Shown here: one piece after another, positions 50,338 through 60,086 of the stretch
Layout of the letters: each line of letters opens with the position of its first letter
How positions within the stretch are numbered: position 1 is the first letter of the stretch
Source: Streptococcus porcinus
GTDB taxonomy: Bacteria > Bacillota > Bacilli > Lactobacillales > Streptococcaceae
Length of the DNA: 64,000 bases
NCBI RefSeq assembly: GCF_900475415.1
Contig: NZ_LS483388.1
Location: 1,598,001-1,662,000 of the forward strand
Direction of reading: 5' to 3'
The notes under the pieces: generated by a model
What the model was told of the DNA's origin: nothing
The model's input: the letters and a program-made list of their open reading frames with translations, nothing else
The model's database searches: none
Position numbers and translations under genes: made by a program

Positions 50338-51159
50338 CTAAGGTTTAGGTCTTAATAATTTGTCAGCAACATATTGAATAACCTCAGGATTATTTGGTAA
50401 ATCAGAATGTGTCGCATCATCACCAGTTACGGTGACCTGAGTATAATGTTTTGCAACTTTTTGAAAGATAAACTTACCCGCTTCAACACTTTCGTAGGGT
50501 ACAATTTTATCACCTTCAAAAGTATTTGTACCTGCCAAATTATAGACCAGTAAATTTGAAGTAATCAAATTTCGTTCATTGATCAAATCTTTCAACATTT
50601 GTGTTTTGTTAGAAAAGTTACTTTCTTCAAAATTATAAGGCGTTCCAATAGTTAAGAGTTTTTCCATCTGAAACTGTTCTGATGAATAATATTTTTCAAG
50701 AAAAATTGTCCAGTTCAAGCCACCATTTGAATGCCCAACTGCATTAAAGCGTTGAAATTTATATCTCAATTGCAAATTATGCATAGCTGTATCTAACCAC
50801 TTAGCCTGTTGTTTGATATTGTCATAGCCATCAAGATTATTTTCAAAGCCAACGACTATAAAAGGATGCTCATCATTACTACTGATACCTCCGGAATAAG
50901 TTAGTTTATTGTTTTTTGAAACTTCAACTTTTAAGATACTGTGCTTACGATGCATTTTGTTTAGCTCTGAAATCATATCGTCAAAGCGGTTATTTGTTGC
51001 ACCAGACCCTGGAACAAAAACAGTCGGGACCATGCGAGAGCGATAGATAGCCTTCTGTTGACTAGTTGTTTTATTAATATAGGATTTGCCCAACATGATC
51101 AAAACAAGATATAGACCAATTGTAGCCAAAATAACTAAAATATATCTTTTCTTAATCAT
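50338..51159 (-). CDS. Alpha/beta hydrolase of the DUF915 family
   Basis: Membrane-anchored or secreted serine-hydrolase-like protein, 273 residues. The ATG at 51157-51159 (MIKKRYILVILATIGLYLVL) follows GGAGG and starts a signal/anchor helix; a longer frame start is within the upstream gene and rejected. The core has VFVPGSGATNNRFDDMISEL and the nucleophile elbow FNAVGHSNGGLNWTIFLEKY (Ser in GHSNG). It overlaps the PTS IIC gene by 8 bases, so the two form an operon. Substrate unknown. Confidence 0.82.
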   Translation of the reverse strand: MIKKRYILVILATIGLYLVLIMLGKSYINKTTSQQKAIYRSRMVPTVFVPGSGATNNRFDDMISELNKMHRKHSILKVEVSKNNKLTYSGGISSNDEHPFIVVGFENNLDGYDNIKQQAKWLDTAMHNLQLRYKFQRFNAVGHSNGGLNWTIFLEKYYSSEQFQMEKLLTIGTPYNFEESNFSNKTQMLKDLINERNLITSNLLVYNLAGTNTFEGDKIVPYESVEAGKFIFQKVAKHYTQVTVTGDDATHSDLPNNPEVIQYVADKLLRPKP

Positions 51160-52360
51160 ATAAGGCCTCCTTCTGGAATGCCCTCTTAACAAATGGAAGA
51201 TAAATCAGTATAGATACAATAATAATAAAAGCAACAATAATGAAATACCTCCAATCGCCATTACTTGCTAAAAAAGCAAATATAAGACTTGGGGTGCCTT
51301 CAGGCACAATAAATACAGCAGGATGTACCCACTTCAAAGTTAATACAATAGCTCCTATCACTTCTGATAAAATGGTAACAGTCACCATTGGTAATAATAT
51401 TAGTGGCTCCAAAATGATAGGCAAACCCACTAAAAAGGCCAACGGTTGGTCAAAAAGAACTGGCAGGAAGCATAATATACTTAAATGAAAATGGTAGGGC
51501 TTGTCCAGTTTCTTACTTTCAATGAGAACAGCTAACAACAAGGGAAGAACCATTCCCAGTCCTCCAAACATAGCAAAGCTATCACGCAAAGTATATAGAG
51601 AAAATAAATGTGGAATATTATCAAGGTGACCCGACAAAGCTGCATTAACGTTCTCACTTGTCAAAATCAAATCATTCGCAGGCGTCTGTAAGATATAAGG
51701 TACTAGTAGACCTACCCCTTGCATGATAACAGCAATACTAGACCAAAAGACTACTGATAGCACGTGACTTGGTCCAGCTCCTAGCAAGGAGAGACTAGCC
51801 ATTTGTAAAAGAAGATCCGGGCTAGAGCTCATATGTCTAGCTAAATATTTACTCAAACTATAAGTTGAAAATATTGAGATGACAAAAATAACAACCCTTT
51901 GATTGAGGGAAAGCATCTTTAGTTTCCTAGCAATAAAAGCTAAAACGAAAGCTATCAGTCCTAATAACAGCCAGAAAGGAATCTGAGCATAGTAATTGTT
52001 AAAATTATTACTAGCTGTATAAAGAATCCAAGTCATCAGAAATAATATCCAGGGTAACTTTGAAGTGTCACTCCCTTCCTCAGGTATTAAGGACAAAACC
52101 ATATTTGAAAGAAAATAAGCAACCATAATAATCATAAGTATCTTAGATAATTCAGTTGTTTGATCAGATATCCATATCAACCATTTTTCTGAATAAACTG
52201 AGGCGTTACTTGTTTCAGCAATAAATGAATAAGGGGATAGACAAAGAGACTGAATTAACTCAACCCAGGAATAGACTAGAGCAAAAGGAACAAGCTTCCT
52301 CAAATTTTCTCTTACAGTAGACATAAATAACTTAACTGTAAATTGAATCAGAACATCCAC
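51152..52360 (-). CDS. PTS EIIC-type membrane protein, orphan
   Basis: A 402-residue membrane protein with about ten helices, of the lactose/cellobiose-type EIIC fold. A typical end is PAVFIVPEGTPSLIFAFLAS. No EIIA or EIIB gene is adjacent; instead a DUF915 hydrolase follows. It may borrow general EIIA/B proteins, or have lost transport and act as a sugar sensor, but nothing here proves it. The ribosome site is AAAGGGGGTGG directly before the ATG. Confidence 0.75.
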   Translation of the reverse strand: MDVLIQFTVKLFMSTVRENLRKLVPFALVYSWVELIQSLCLSPYSFIAETSNASVYSEKWLIWISDQTTELSKILMIIMVAYFLSNMVLSLIPEEGSDTSKLPWILFLMTWILYTASNNFNNYYAQIPFWLLLGLIAFVLAFIARKLKMLSLNQRVVIFVISIFSTYSLSKYLARHMSSSPDLLLQMASLSLLGAGPSHVLSVVFWSSIAVIMQGVGLLVPYILQTPANDLILTSENVNAALSGHLDNIPHLFSLYTLRDSFAMFGGLGMVLPLLLAVLIESKKLDKPYHFHLSILCFLPVLFDQPLAFLVGLPIILEPLILLPMVTVTILSEVIGAIVLTLKWVHPAVFIVPEGTPSLIFAFLASNGDWRYFIIVAFIIIVSILIYLPFVKRAFQKEALYD

Positions 52361-52444
52361 CCCCTTTCTATTTAGATAGCTATTTGCTATGTGACTATTT
52401 TTCTTATTTCTATTTTATCACAATCAGATATAATGACAGACAAA

Positions 52445-52475
52445 AAAGATTAAGAGTTTTGACATCTTAATCTTT
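52445..52475 (-). terminator. nagA terminator
   Basis: AAAGATTAAGA / TCTTAATCTTT perfect stem with a 9-base loop; the minus-strand T-run (TTTTTTG) follows. It lies 8 bases after the nagA stop. Confidence 0.9.
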
Positions 52476-52482
52476 GGTGTTT

Positions 52483-53634
52483 TTAGGCTTGGAAAGCTTT
52501 CTTACCATCTAGATAAGTAGCGTAGAGCTCAAGTCTCTCATCAAGCACGATAAAATCAGCAGCATACCCTTCTTTGATTTGACCACAAAGATGATCTATC
52601 CCTACCGATGTGGCAGCAACTAAGGTGGCCATTCGAATAGCTTCTTCCGGACTAGCAATCCCCCAAGACACAACATTTTTAATTGCATCTATAAGCTTCA
52701 AAATAGATCCTGCTAAATTTCCACTTGATTTTAATCTTGCCGTACCATTTTCGACAATAACAGGAAACTCACCCAGCATATAATCACCATCGGGAGAGCC
52801 ACCAGCTCGCATACAATCTGTAATCATAGCTACATGGTCATGGCCTTTTTGTTTCATCAAAATTTCACATGCTACAGGAGAAACATGATGACCATCACAA
52901 ATTAACTCTGCATAAGTATTTGGAATATTGTAGACAGCTCCGACCATACCAGGTTCTCGATGTGTCAGTCCACGCATGCCATTGTAAGCGTGCACCCACA
53001 CACTTGCTCCTGCATCAACGATTTCTTTGGCTTCTTTGTAAGTTCCGTTAGAATGCCCAAGAGCCACTGTCACATCCTTTTTGGTGACAGTTGAAACAAA
53101 GTCTGCCACCCCCGTACGTTCTGGTGCCAAGGCAATTTTCTTGATAAGTCCATTTGCTGCTTTTTGCCAAGCTTCAAATTCATCTAAACTAGGATTCTTC
53201 ATATAAGTAGGATTTTGTGCTCCCTTATATTCTTCTGTAAAGTAGGGACCTTCAAAATATATCCCTTGAATTTTAGCACCTTTAACCTTACCAGCAACGG
53301 TAGCGATTGTAGCGGAGACTTTTTCTAAATGCTCAAAAGTTGAGGTTAAAGTCGTCGGTAAAAATGAGGTCACTCCTGTAGATAAAAGCCCTTCACTCAT
53401 TCTATGAAGTCCTTCTGCTGAATTATCCATGACGTCAGCTCCCGCAAAACCATGGATGTGAGTATCAACTAAGCCGGGTGCAATTTGGTAGCCACTGTAA
53501 TCAATAATGTCAGCATCAGCTGGGACTGAACTTACCCATTTGCCAAATTTACCGTCATTTAATGCTAAGTACCCACTTTCTTTTACATGATCTGGGTAAT
53601 AAAAGCAATCTGCTTTGATATAGCGTGTCATCAT
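52483..53634 (-). CDS. nagA: N-acetylglucosamine-6-phosphate deacetylase
   Basis: Removes acetate from GlcNAc-6-P, feeding amino-sugar carbon to glycolysis and wall synthesis. The 383 residues match the family. The metal site HxH appears in GLVDTHIHGFAGADVMDN near 58-60; further ligands are in YFEGPYF, the histidine in VALGHSNGTYKEAKE, HHVSP and TDCMRAGGSPDGDY. Transcribed alone. The start is one of two consecutive ATGs after GGGAGG. Confidence 0.95.
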   Translation of the reverse strand: MMTRYIKADCFYYPDHVKESGYLALNDGKFGKWVSSVPADADIIDYSGYQIAPGLVDTHIHGFAGADVMDNSAEGLHRMSEGLLSTGVTSFLPTTLTSTFEHLEKVSATIATVAGKVKGAKIQGIYFEGPYFTEEYKGAQNPTYMKNPSLDEFEAWQKAANGLIKKIALAPERTGVADFVSTVTKKDVTVALGHSNGTYKEAKEIVDAGASVWVHAYNGMRGLTHREPGMVGAVYNIPNTYAELICDGHHVSPVACEILMKQKGHDHVAMITDCMRAGGSPDGDYMLGEFPVIVENGTARLKSSGNLAGSILKLIDAIKNVVSWGIASPEEAIRMATLVAATSVGIDHLCGQIKEGYAADFIVLDERLELYATYLDGKKAFQA

Positions 53635-53795
53635 TTTCCTCCCTTTGTCTACCTTTTATTATACGACTAATCTTTTTATTTGTAAATGGTATATACCAGT
53701 CGTTTTCATTTTTAATGCTAAGAAATCTTTAATTTTCCCCCCATAAAGTGTATAATGGTTTCTGAAGCATTTTAAATGAGATAAAAGGAGAATAA

Positions 53796-54473
53796 ATGAA
53801 ACAAGCAAAAACTGAGAGGCTTTTTCTGATTTTAAGTCTTTTAACCTTAATTATCGGAGGAACAATTTATGTCGCTTTCGCTCATAATTACAATGGTAAG
53901 CCTCTAGATAGCCATAATCAAGGAGCTGGAAAGATTGTCAAAAAAACCAATTATTTAAGCAAAGCCATTGAAGCAGTTAACTTAGCTGAATCCAACCCCT
54001 CTTTAGCAAGGGTTAAAACTGCTCAGAAGCTCGTCAATAAACTTAAAAAATCAGAAACTAAATCAGGTCTCCAAGAAAAATTAGACCGCTTAATAGAATT
54101 AGTTTCTAGTGAAGAAGCCACCAAAGCAGTGGAAGAAGCTGAAAAAAATCCAACACTTGAAACCGTTGAAACTGCTCAAGCTGCTATTAACCAAGTGGAT
54201 AGTAAAGCAAAGAAAGCAGAATTACAAAATCGACTGGATGCTGTCACTACTGCTAATCAAATAAGAAGTAATAGCGAGTCAACCGTTACCCCTGGAGTTA
54301 ATCCAAATAATCAGGAAACCAATTCGGCTTACCTTGGTCAAACTCCAGCTGAAAGCTATGTTCCTCAAGCTCCCCTAGGTGATCAAGCAACACCTCCCCA
54401 AGCAAATACTTCTCCAAATACAAATTCCGGTGCAGCAACTGATAACACTAGTTCTGGTACTTCATTAAATTAA
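53796..54473 (+). CDS. Surface-exposed repeat protein with membrane anchor, function unknown
   Basis: A 225-residue protein with a basic start and one hydrophobic helix (about 8-30), probably an uncleaved signal/anchor. Outside are two copies of a 42-residue helical repeat: the first has NPSLARVKTAQKLVNKLKKS, the second NPTLETVETAQAAINQVDSK, each ending in a LQxxLD-type helix. The last 75 residues are rich in Pro, Asn, Thr, Gln and Ser, without an LPxTG or sorting signal. AAAAGGAG precedes the ATG. I do not recognise a named family; wall association is inferred. Confidence 0.7.
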   Translation: MKQAKTERLFLILSLLTLIIGGTIYVAFAHNYNGKPLDSHNQGAGKIVKKTNYLSKAIEAVNLAESNPSLARVKTAQKLVNKLKKSETKSGLQEKLDRLIELVSSEEATKAVEEAEKNPTLETVETAQAAINQVDSKAKKAELQNRLDAVTTANQIRSNSESTVTPGVNPNNQETNSAYLGQTPAESYVPQAPLGDQATPPQANTSPNTNSGAATDNTSSGTSLN

Positions 54474-54476
54474 GTC

Positions 54477-54512
54477 AAAAAGAATTATTTCCATGAGGAA
54501 ATAATTCTTTTT
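54477..54512. terminator. Bidirectional terminator
   Basis: AAAAAGAATTATTTCC / GGAAATAATTCTTTTT, 16-bp stem with a 4-base loop, between convergent genes (plus-strand surface protein, minus-strand DegV). Confidence 0.92.
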
Positions 54513-54520
54513 AGTAGTTT

Positions 54521-55369
54521 TTATGCTTTTTCAAACCCTAATAAGATCCCCTCTTCTTCTGCGTAAAAACTGCAGAGACCAGAGGTCGGGTAAGTAGTAA
54601 TTGATACACTTGGATAAAGTGATTGAAGTTTCTCTGTAAGTTGTTGGCAAATTTTGGCATTATTACGTTGCGCAATAATGATTTTACCACCTTTATAGCC
54701 AGCTTTTTGCAGTTCTTCAACTAAAGCATTAACAGCTTTCTTTTGGCCTCTTGCTTTTTGCAGTAATTCAAGTTTCCCATCACTGCTTGCGCAGCCAACC
54801 ATTCGAATATTAAGAAGACCTACAACAGCCCCAACAAGCTTATTCAATCGACCATTTTTGACTAAATTATCAACTTTCGCTAAAACAAATAACAAGCCTG
54901 TTTGATTAGTGTAAGTTTCTATAGCTTCTACAACTCCTTCAAATGTTAGCCCTTGATTGATGAGTCGTTCTAATTCTAAAACCATTAAATCCATTTCGCC
55001 ACCAGCTGATAATGAATCTATAACATGAATGTTAACGTCAGGATTTTCCTCCAAAAGCATTTCCTTGGCTAAACGAGCACTGTTATGACTGCCAGATAGG
55101 GTCCCCGTGATTGTAATTGCAATAACGTTTTCTGCTCCATGGTAGGCTTGTAAAAAGGCATCTGGACTTGGGCATGACGATGTCGTTGCTTGCGCAGATT
55201 GGTTCATAGCAGCCATCATGCCGTCAATATCTAACTCACTGTTATCTATAAAAACTTCCTTACCTACACAAAGTGTCAAAGGCACTCGTTCAAAAGCAAT
55301 AGTTTCGGGATTTGTTTCCAACTCTATTAAATCACATCCCGAATCTACCACAATTTTCCACTTCTTCAT
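54521..55369 (-). CDS. DegV family fatty-acid-binding protein
   Basis: EDD-fold protein of the DegV/FakB type that holds a fatty acid for phosphorylation by a kinase such as FakA (family knowledge). The 282 residues start at the ATG at 55367-55369 after AAGGAG; a 5-codon-longer start is rejected. The strand-loop start is WKIVVDSGCDLIELE, and TSSCPSPDAFLQAYHG and ITITGTLSGSHNSARLAKEM are the typical DegV blocks. It is divergent from a TetR regulator, so regulator and lipid carrier may be linked. Bound lipid not predictable. Confidence 0.88.
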   Translation of the reverse strand: MKKWKIVVDSGCDLIELETNPETIAFERVPLTLCVGKEVFIDNSELDIDGMMAAMNQSAQATTSSCPSPDAFLQAYHGAENVIAITITGTLSGSHNSARLAKEMLLEENPDVNIHVIDSLSAGGEMDLMVLELERLINQGLTFEGVVEAIETYTNQTGLLFVLAKVDNLVKNGRLNKLVGAVVGLLNIRMVGCASSDGKLELLQKARGQKKAVNALVEELQKAGYKGGKIIIAQRNNAKICQQLTEKLQSLYPSVSITTYPTSGLCSFYAEEEGILLGFEKA

Positions 55370-55503
55370 TTGTCTCTCCTTCATTCTTTATTGATTGTTG
55401 TTTATATTGACAAATATTATTAATTCCCATAAAATTATATCATCAAAAGCTTTTGTGAAGCTATAAAAATGACGTCGGACGTAACATTTGGAAGGGATTT
55501 GTG

Positions 55504-56064
55504 ATGACTGATAAATTGATTTCGAAAAAGTCACTTCAAAATTTAGCACAATTTAACAAGGAAAATCAAAATCTTTCTCGAGAATCAATGGAGATTGCTC
55601 TTTTAGATCTCTTAGAGAAAAAACAACTAGCTCATATCTCTATCTCTGAACTTGTTACTAAAGCGGGTGTCTCTCGAAATGCCTTTTATCGCAATTATAA
55701 ATCAAAAGAAGAAATCTTGTTGTATCGCTTAAATGCCGTTATTCGAAGAATTTTCCAAGGTTTAAAGCTATTTGATCTTAATACTCAAGCTAACCAAGCT
55801 TGGTATTATCTCTTTACTGAAGCCAAAAAGGAAGAAAAGTTACTTCGGCTCATGTTTAAAAACCAATTACAAACTTTGATTACACAAATTGTTACAAAAC
55901 GCTTAAAAGCCTATCAGCGTTGGAAATTGCATAAACAATCCCATTACACCAGACTCTTTTGGAGTAATGCCATTGTATCGGTTTTAGTTGACTGGATAAA
56001 AGATGGAATGACTACTCCAGCAGAAGAAATGGCTAGTATTGGTTTACCGTTGCTACCATATTAA
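55504..56064 (+). CDS. TetR-type regulator
   Basis: A 186-residue repressor-like protein. The N-terminal helix-turn-helix reads LVTKAGVSRNAFYRNYKSKE (residues about 50-70). The C-terminal ligand-binding part is all-helical and rather variable. The start chosen is ATG at 55504 (7 bases after GAAGGG); GTG at 55501 is possible. It is divergent from the DegV gene. Targets and ligand are unknown. Confidence 0.85.
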   Translation: MTDKLISKKSLQNLAQFNKENQNLSRESMEIALLDLLEKKQLAHISISELVTKAGVSRNAFYRNYKSKEEILLYRLNAVIRRIFQGLKLFDLNTQANQAWYYLFTEAKKEEKLLRLMFKNQLQTLITQIVTKRLKAYQRWKLHKQSHYTRLFWSNAIVSVLVDWIKDGMTTPAEEMASIGLPLLPY

Positions 56065-56139
56065 AAACTCTTGATGACTCATTTACGCTAGTAGATTTGA
56101 ACAGCTACTAAGTTTCTGAGCACCATCAAGAGTTTTTTA
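56063..56139. terminator. Bidirectional terminator (long-loop)
   Basis: AAAAACTCTTGATG near 56062 and CATCAAGAGTTTTTT near 56125-56139 form the outer stem of a large hairpin between two convergent genes. Confidence 0.75.
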
Positions 56140-56142
56140 CTA

Positions 56143-56955
56143 TTATGGTAAAGCAAGTGTACGAATGGCGTGTGCGACTCCTGCCTGATCACAAGACAAG
56201 GTTACTCGATCCGCCAAAACTTTTATGGCTTCGCTTGCATTACCCATAGCAACTCCTAACCCTGCATAAGCTAGCATCTCACTATCGTTGGGAGCATCAC
56301 CAATAGCCATTATTTCTTCGGGCTTGATTTTCAAGTCTTCTGCTAATTCTTGTAAAGCACGAGCTTTAGTGACGCCTTTTGGCATAGCCTCAAGCAGATA
56401 GTTTTGACTTCTAACCAAACTGAAATGTTCACTTAACTCTGGGCGACATACTTCTTCAAAACGATCAATAGCAGCTTCTTCACCCATATACATTCCTTCT
56501 AAAATAAGCTCTGGTTTCCCCTTAAGGTCAGCCATTGTTATTGGTTTGACTTGTGTGAAAACTAAATCGCCATCGGCCTGAACAAGGTCAGGTACAAAAT
56601 CATTCAAGACGTAGTAGTCATTTTCAGCTGTCAAGGTTAGATAGACACCAGGATGACTTTCTACTTTTTGAAATAGCTCTTCTATTTCATCTATGGTCAA
56701 GCTATGGGCATGTAGCATACGCCAATCCTTACTAGCGTGCAAACTACAGCCATTATTTAAGATAAGAAATTCGTTCTCGGTGAGATTAAGTTCCTCAAAA
56801 TAAGGTTGTGTACCTCTACGGGGTCGGCCAGTACAAAGAACAATTTTAATTCCTGCCTCTGTTGCTTCTTTTATGGCTTTAATATTTTCATCTGGAATCT
56901 TTTTCTGACTATTTAACAAGGTACCATCTAAATCAATAGCAATTAATTTTATCAT
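56143..56955 (-). CDS. Cof-type HAD phosphatase
   Basis: Cytoplasmic phosphatase of the haloacid dehalogenase superfamily, cap type C2B. The 270 residues begin with motif I IAIDLDGTLLNSQKK (Asp nucleophile at about 8), motif II CTGRPRRGTQ, a lysine in MPKGVTKARAL and motif III GDAPNDSEMLAYAG. Substrates of this family (sugar phosphates, flavin or vitamin phosphates) are broad; none is assignable. It lies upstream of lacD, with a terminator between. Confidence 0.88.
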   Translation of the reverse strand: MIKLIAIDLDGTLLNSQKKIPDENIKAIKEATEAGIKIVLCTGRPRRGTQPYFEELNLTENEFLILNNGCSLHASKDWRMLHAHSLTIDEIEELFQKVESHPGVYLTLTAENDYYVLNDFVPDLVQADGDLVFTQVKPITMADLKGKPELILEGMYMGEEAAIDRFEEVCRPELSEHFSLVRSQNYLLEAMPKGVTKARALQELAEDLKIKPEEIMAIGDAPNDSEMLAYAGLGVAMGNASEAIKVLADRVTLSCDQAGVAHAIRTLALP

Positions 56956-57040
56956 TTTCTAACTTATCCTTTCACTCCATATTCTTATTATTAGTGTAGC
57001 ATTTTTTTTAATAAAGGTGAATTTGAAGCCTTTACCTAAT

Positions 57041-57072
57041 AAAAAGCACTCCTCACCGGAGAAGTGCTTTTT
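57041..57072 (-). terminator. lac operon terminator
   Basis: AAAAAGCACT / AGTGCTTTTT flank a short inner stem (CTCACCGGAG); strong hairpin just after lacD. Confidence 0.9.
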
Positions 57073-57085
57073 AGGAAATATCTTC

Positions 57086-58063
57086 TTATACTTTATTTGT
57101 CCAAGGACTGGCTGTCTTAGCTAAAACGTCATTAAGAGATTCAATATTCTTTACCCCTTCTTGTCTTAGCCATTGACGAGCTGCAGCCTCTCCTTCTTTG
57201 ATATAGACTGAAACAACATCGGCCCATGTAGCACGACCACAAAGAACACCGTTAAACGTCGCTCCTGACTGGGCCGCAAATATTAAGGTTTCTTGGAATA
57301 GCTGAGCTGATACTCCTGCACTAAGGTAGATGTACGGTAAGTGACTGGCTGCTTCTTGTTCTTTAAAAGCTAGAGCTGCGTCTGCTTTACTATAAAGAAT
57401 GGGACCTTCTGTAAAGCCTTCAACATAGGCCATATTAAGTGGAACTTCCACTTTCAAAACATCAATCCCAAACCGTTTAGCCGAAAAAACTCTCATGGCT
57501 TCATTAACTTTATGGGCTTTTACTTTGGCGAAAGCAATACTGCTATTATCACTAATCTTTTCATCATAGGTCAAAATCTCTAAAAAGAAGGGAAGATCTT
57601 CTGCTTGACACTCTGAACCGATGCGTTCAATGTAAGCTTTCTTTTGGTGGTTAACAGCCTCATTGCCATCAACGTCATAATAGAGGAGAAACTTAATCGC
57701 ATCTGCACCAGCTGCTTTAAGACCTTTCACTGACCAGTCTTCTAGACAGTCTGGTAAGCGACTACTTGTCTTGGCATCGTAGCCTGTTTTTTCGTAAGCC
57801 AGTAACAAACCTGCTTTTTGGTCTTTGACTTCAATAGCTGGTAACCCATATTCTGGGTCTAAGAGAATTGAGGAAGCATAGGGAGTTAATTCTTCAGATA
57901 CCAGCCGCTTTAAGCTTACTATTTGCTCAGTTGTTGGCTCTTCTTTTTGATGGCTTGCCATCATCCTTTTTAGAGCACCGCGTTGATCAAAAGCCAATGC
58001 AGAAATAATTCCGTCACGGCTTACTTTTTCTAAGTAGGCTTTTTTATTTGATATAACTGTCAT
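57086..58063 (-). CDS. lacD: Tagatose-1,6-bisphosphate aldolase
   Basis: Splits tagatose-1,6-bisphosphate into two trioses, the last step of the tagatose-6-phosphate path. The 325 residues of the LacD family start with [20 protein letters not shown]. The class I Schiff-base lysine region is [20 protein letters not shown]. In S. pyogenes the Lac.1 copy of LacD also regulates SpeB (known from that species); here a full tagatose operon lies upstream, so a metabolic role is likely. It overlaps lacC by about 20 bases and has GAGGTAAAAA before its ATG. Confidence 0.93.
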   Translation of the reverse strand: MTVISNKKAYLEKVSRDGIISALAFDQRGALKRMMASHQKEEPTTEQIVSLKRLVSEELTPYASSILLDPEYGLPAIEVKDQKAGLLLAYEKTGYDAKTSSRLPDCLEDWSVKGLKAAGADAIKFLLYYDVDGNEAVNHQKKAYIERIGSECQAEDLPFFLEILTYDEKISDNSSIAFAKVKAHKVNEAMRVFSAKRFGIDVLKVEVPLNMAYVEGFTEGPILYSKADAALAFKEQEAASHLPYIYLSAGVSAQLFQETLIFAAQSGATFNGVLCGRATWADVVSVYIKEGEAAARQWLRQEGVKNIESLNDVLAKTASPWTNKV

Positions 58064-59000
58064 TTTTTACCTCTTCTACTATGATTTGATTAAAAACACT
58101 AGAATAATTTCTCATATCAACATGTCCTGTTAAGGCTTGTTGAGCATTTAGCATACCCAGTGCATTTGCTTTTTTTAATAAGGTTATTTCATCATCTTCT
58201 TCTGATAAAGCCCAGGCTATTCCCGCTACAGTAGCATCTCCAGACCCCACTGGATTAACGACTGAAATGCTAGGTATAGTGACTCGATAAAATCGGTCAT
58301 GATGTTTTGCAAATGCTCCCTGTTCCCCAAGTGATACAATAACCCATTCTATCCCATCAAAAAGTTGGTCTTTAAGAATTGTCTTCAAGCTGTCAGTTCT
58401 TACTGCTATTTTTTTCTTTAGAAGCAAGCCCAATTCTTCAATATTAGGTTTAATGACAGTGGGTTTTTCTCTTGATGTTAAGACAGCCTCTAATGGGGCT
58501 CCAGAACAATCCAAAACAACTTTTTTTTGAAAAGTATTTGCCATCGAAATAATCCGATGATAAAACATCGTATCCAATCCTTGTGGCAAAGAACCTGAAA
58601 TGGTCATCACTTTACACTGAGGACAAATAATCTGCATATGATAGATAAAACCATCTGCCTCATCAAGATCTATATAGGGACCACTTTCAAGAATCTCTGT
58701 TTGTAAACCGTCGTGTAAGATAGCAATGCAGTTACGGGTGTCATTCTTAATATGAAAAAATTGACTGGGTATATTTTGCTTCTCAAGTTGATCTAAAAGA
58801 TATTGCCCTTGCCGTCCGCCAATAAAGCCTGTTGCAATAACATCTTGTCCTATTTCTGATAAGACACGACTAACATTTAATCCTTTACCGCCAGCCGTTT
58901 TTAGAGCAATACTAGCACGATTAACCCTATCTAACTTAAAAGAAGTTTCTAACGGATAAGAGATGTCTATGGAAGGATTTAAAGTTACAGTTAAAATCAT
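58044..59000 (-). CDS. lacC: Tagatose-6-phosphate kinase
   Basis: PfkB-family kinase, ATP-dependent, giving tagatose-1,6-bisphosphate. The 318 residues start [20 protein letters not shown], and the substrate and ATP blocks are [20 protein letters not shown] near 36-55 and [20 protein letters not shown] near 247-266, where the aspartate in GSGDA is the catalytic base. The second of two adjacent ATGs (59000) is better spaced from AGGAGG than the first. It sits 8 bases after lacB. Confidence 0.95.
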   Translation of the reverse strand: MILTVTLNPSIDISYPLETSFKLDRVNRASIALKTAGGKGLNVSRVLSEIGQDVIATGFIGGRQGQYLLDQLEKQNIPSQFFHIKNDTRNCIAILHDGLQTEILESGPYIDLDEADGFIYHMQIICPQCKVMTISGSLPQGLDTMFYHRIISMANTFQKKVVLDCSGAPLEAVLTSREKPTVIKPNIEELGLLLKKKIAVRTDSLKTILKDQLFDGIEWVIVSLGEQGAFAKHHDRFYRVTIPSISVVNPVGSGDATVAGIAWALSEEDDEITLLKKANALGMLNAQQALTGHVDMRNYSSVFNQIIVEEVKNDSYIK

Positions 59001-59008
59001 CATGCCTC

Positions 59009-59524
59009 CTAGTCGTGATACTCACCACGATCCCACTGTTCTAAAAATTCTGTAAAGAACTCTGGATCTTCTTGGTTAGTAGCTGGATGTTCTAGATTAG
59101 CAATTTTAGCAATTAGTTTTTTATTATTCTCTGTTTCTTTATATTCTGCATTGATGAAGGCATCAATAATATCACACATCAATAACTCTCCAGTAATTTT
59201 ACCACCAAACCCGATGATATTAGCATTTAACTCTTCTTTTGCATAAAGAGCCGTCGTCATGTCACGAACTAATGCAGATCGAACGCCAGCAACCTTATTA
59301 GCAGCATTGTTGATACCAACACCAGTCCCGCAAATACAAACACCTAAGTCTGCTTGTCCTTGAACCACTGCCTCACCGACCTTTTTGCCGAAAATCGGAT
59401 AATGCGTTCTCGTATGGTCATAAGTTCCAAAATCTATAACATCGTAACCTTTTTGTTTCAAGAAATCTACTACCGCCATCTTCTCATTTGTAACAATATG
59501 GTCAGAGCCAATTGCGATTTTCAT
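59009..59524 (-). CDS. lacB: Galactose-6-phosphate isomerase subunit LacB
   Basis: Forms with LacA the isomerase that turns galactose-6-phosphate into tagatose-6-phosphate. RpiB-fold subunit of 171 residues. It carries the active-site cysteine in [17 protein letters not shown] near 65-80 and [20 protein letters not shown] at the start. Its length is full, unlike truncated copies reported in some Lac.1 loci. Confidence 0.94.
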   Translation of the reverse strand: MKIAIGSDHIVTNEKMAVVDFLKQKGYDVIDFGTYDHTRTHYPIFGKKVGEAVVQGQADLGVCICGTGVGINNAANKVAGVRSALVRDMTTALYAKEELNANIIGFGGKITGELLMCDIIDAFINAEYKETENNKKLIAKIANLEHPATNQEDPEFFTEFLEQWDRGEYHD

Positions 59525-59540
59525 CTTTTAATTCTCCTTT

Positions 59541-59966
59541 TTAGACCATTTTATTTAGCATGTCAACACGAATTTGGTGACGCCCACCATCGTATTGAGC
59601 TGATACAAAAGCTTTGACAATATTTTCTGCCAGTTTTTGACCAACAATTTCAGATCCGATGGTTATTACTCGAGCGTTATTGTGTTGACGAGTCATATAA
59701 GCAGATCTTTCATCGGATACTTCTGCAGCCACCATTCCTTTAAGTTTAGTGGCCACCATGAAAGGACCTGCTCCATAAGCATCAATCATGATGCCTAGAT
59801 TTTCCTCTGATTCTTGCACAGCTTTAACAAGAGCTAGTGTATTATCAACAAAGTCTTTATCTAAGTCTGAAATATCTTTAGTCTGATAACCTTCCTTGAT
59901 TAAGAAAGCTTTGATTTGGTTTTTCAAGTCATATCCTTGTGCATCTGCACCTATTATAATAGTCAT
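59541..59966 (-). CDS. lacA: Galactose-6-phosphate isomerase subunit LacA
   Basis: Second subunit of the LacAB isomerase, 141 residues, RpiB fold. It begins [20 protein letters not shown] and lacks the cysteine loop ([19 protein letters not shown]), as is normal for LacA, while keeping [20 protein letters not shown]. It lies 16 bases before lacB and after the PTS IIC gene; an intercistronic hairpin lies between IIC and lacA. Confidence 0.94.
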   Translation of the reverse strand: MTIIIGADAQGYDLKNQIKAFLIKEGYQTKDISDLDKDFVDNTLALVKAVQESEENLGIMIDAYGAGPFMVATKLKGMVAAEVSDERSAYMTRQHNNARVITIGSEIVGQKLAENIVKAFVSAQYDGGRHQIRVDMLNKMV

Positions 59967-60041
59967 TTCTTCTCCTTATTACTAAAAAATGTGCAAACTC
60001 TATGGGTTTACTTTACAAGCTTTATTAAACTTTAAAGACTA

Positions 60042-60066
60042 ACACCAATAGCTTTCCTACTGGTGT
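60042..60066 (-). other. Intercistronic hairpin between IIC and lacA
   Basis: ACACCAATAG pairs with CTACTGGTGT, 9-10 bp with a G-U pair and a 5-base loop; no good T-run follows on the minus strand. It may set RNA stability or partial termination between the PTS and enzyme parts of the operon. Confidence 0.45.
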
Positions 60067-60086
60067 CACGTCTTTATAGTTACTCT

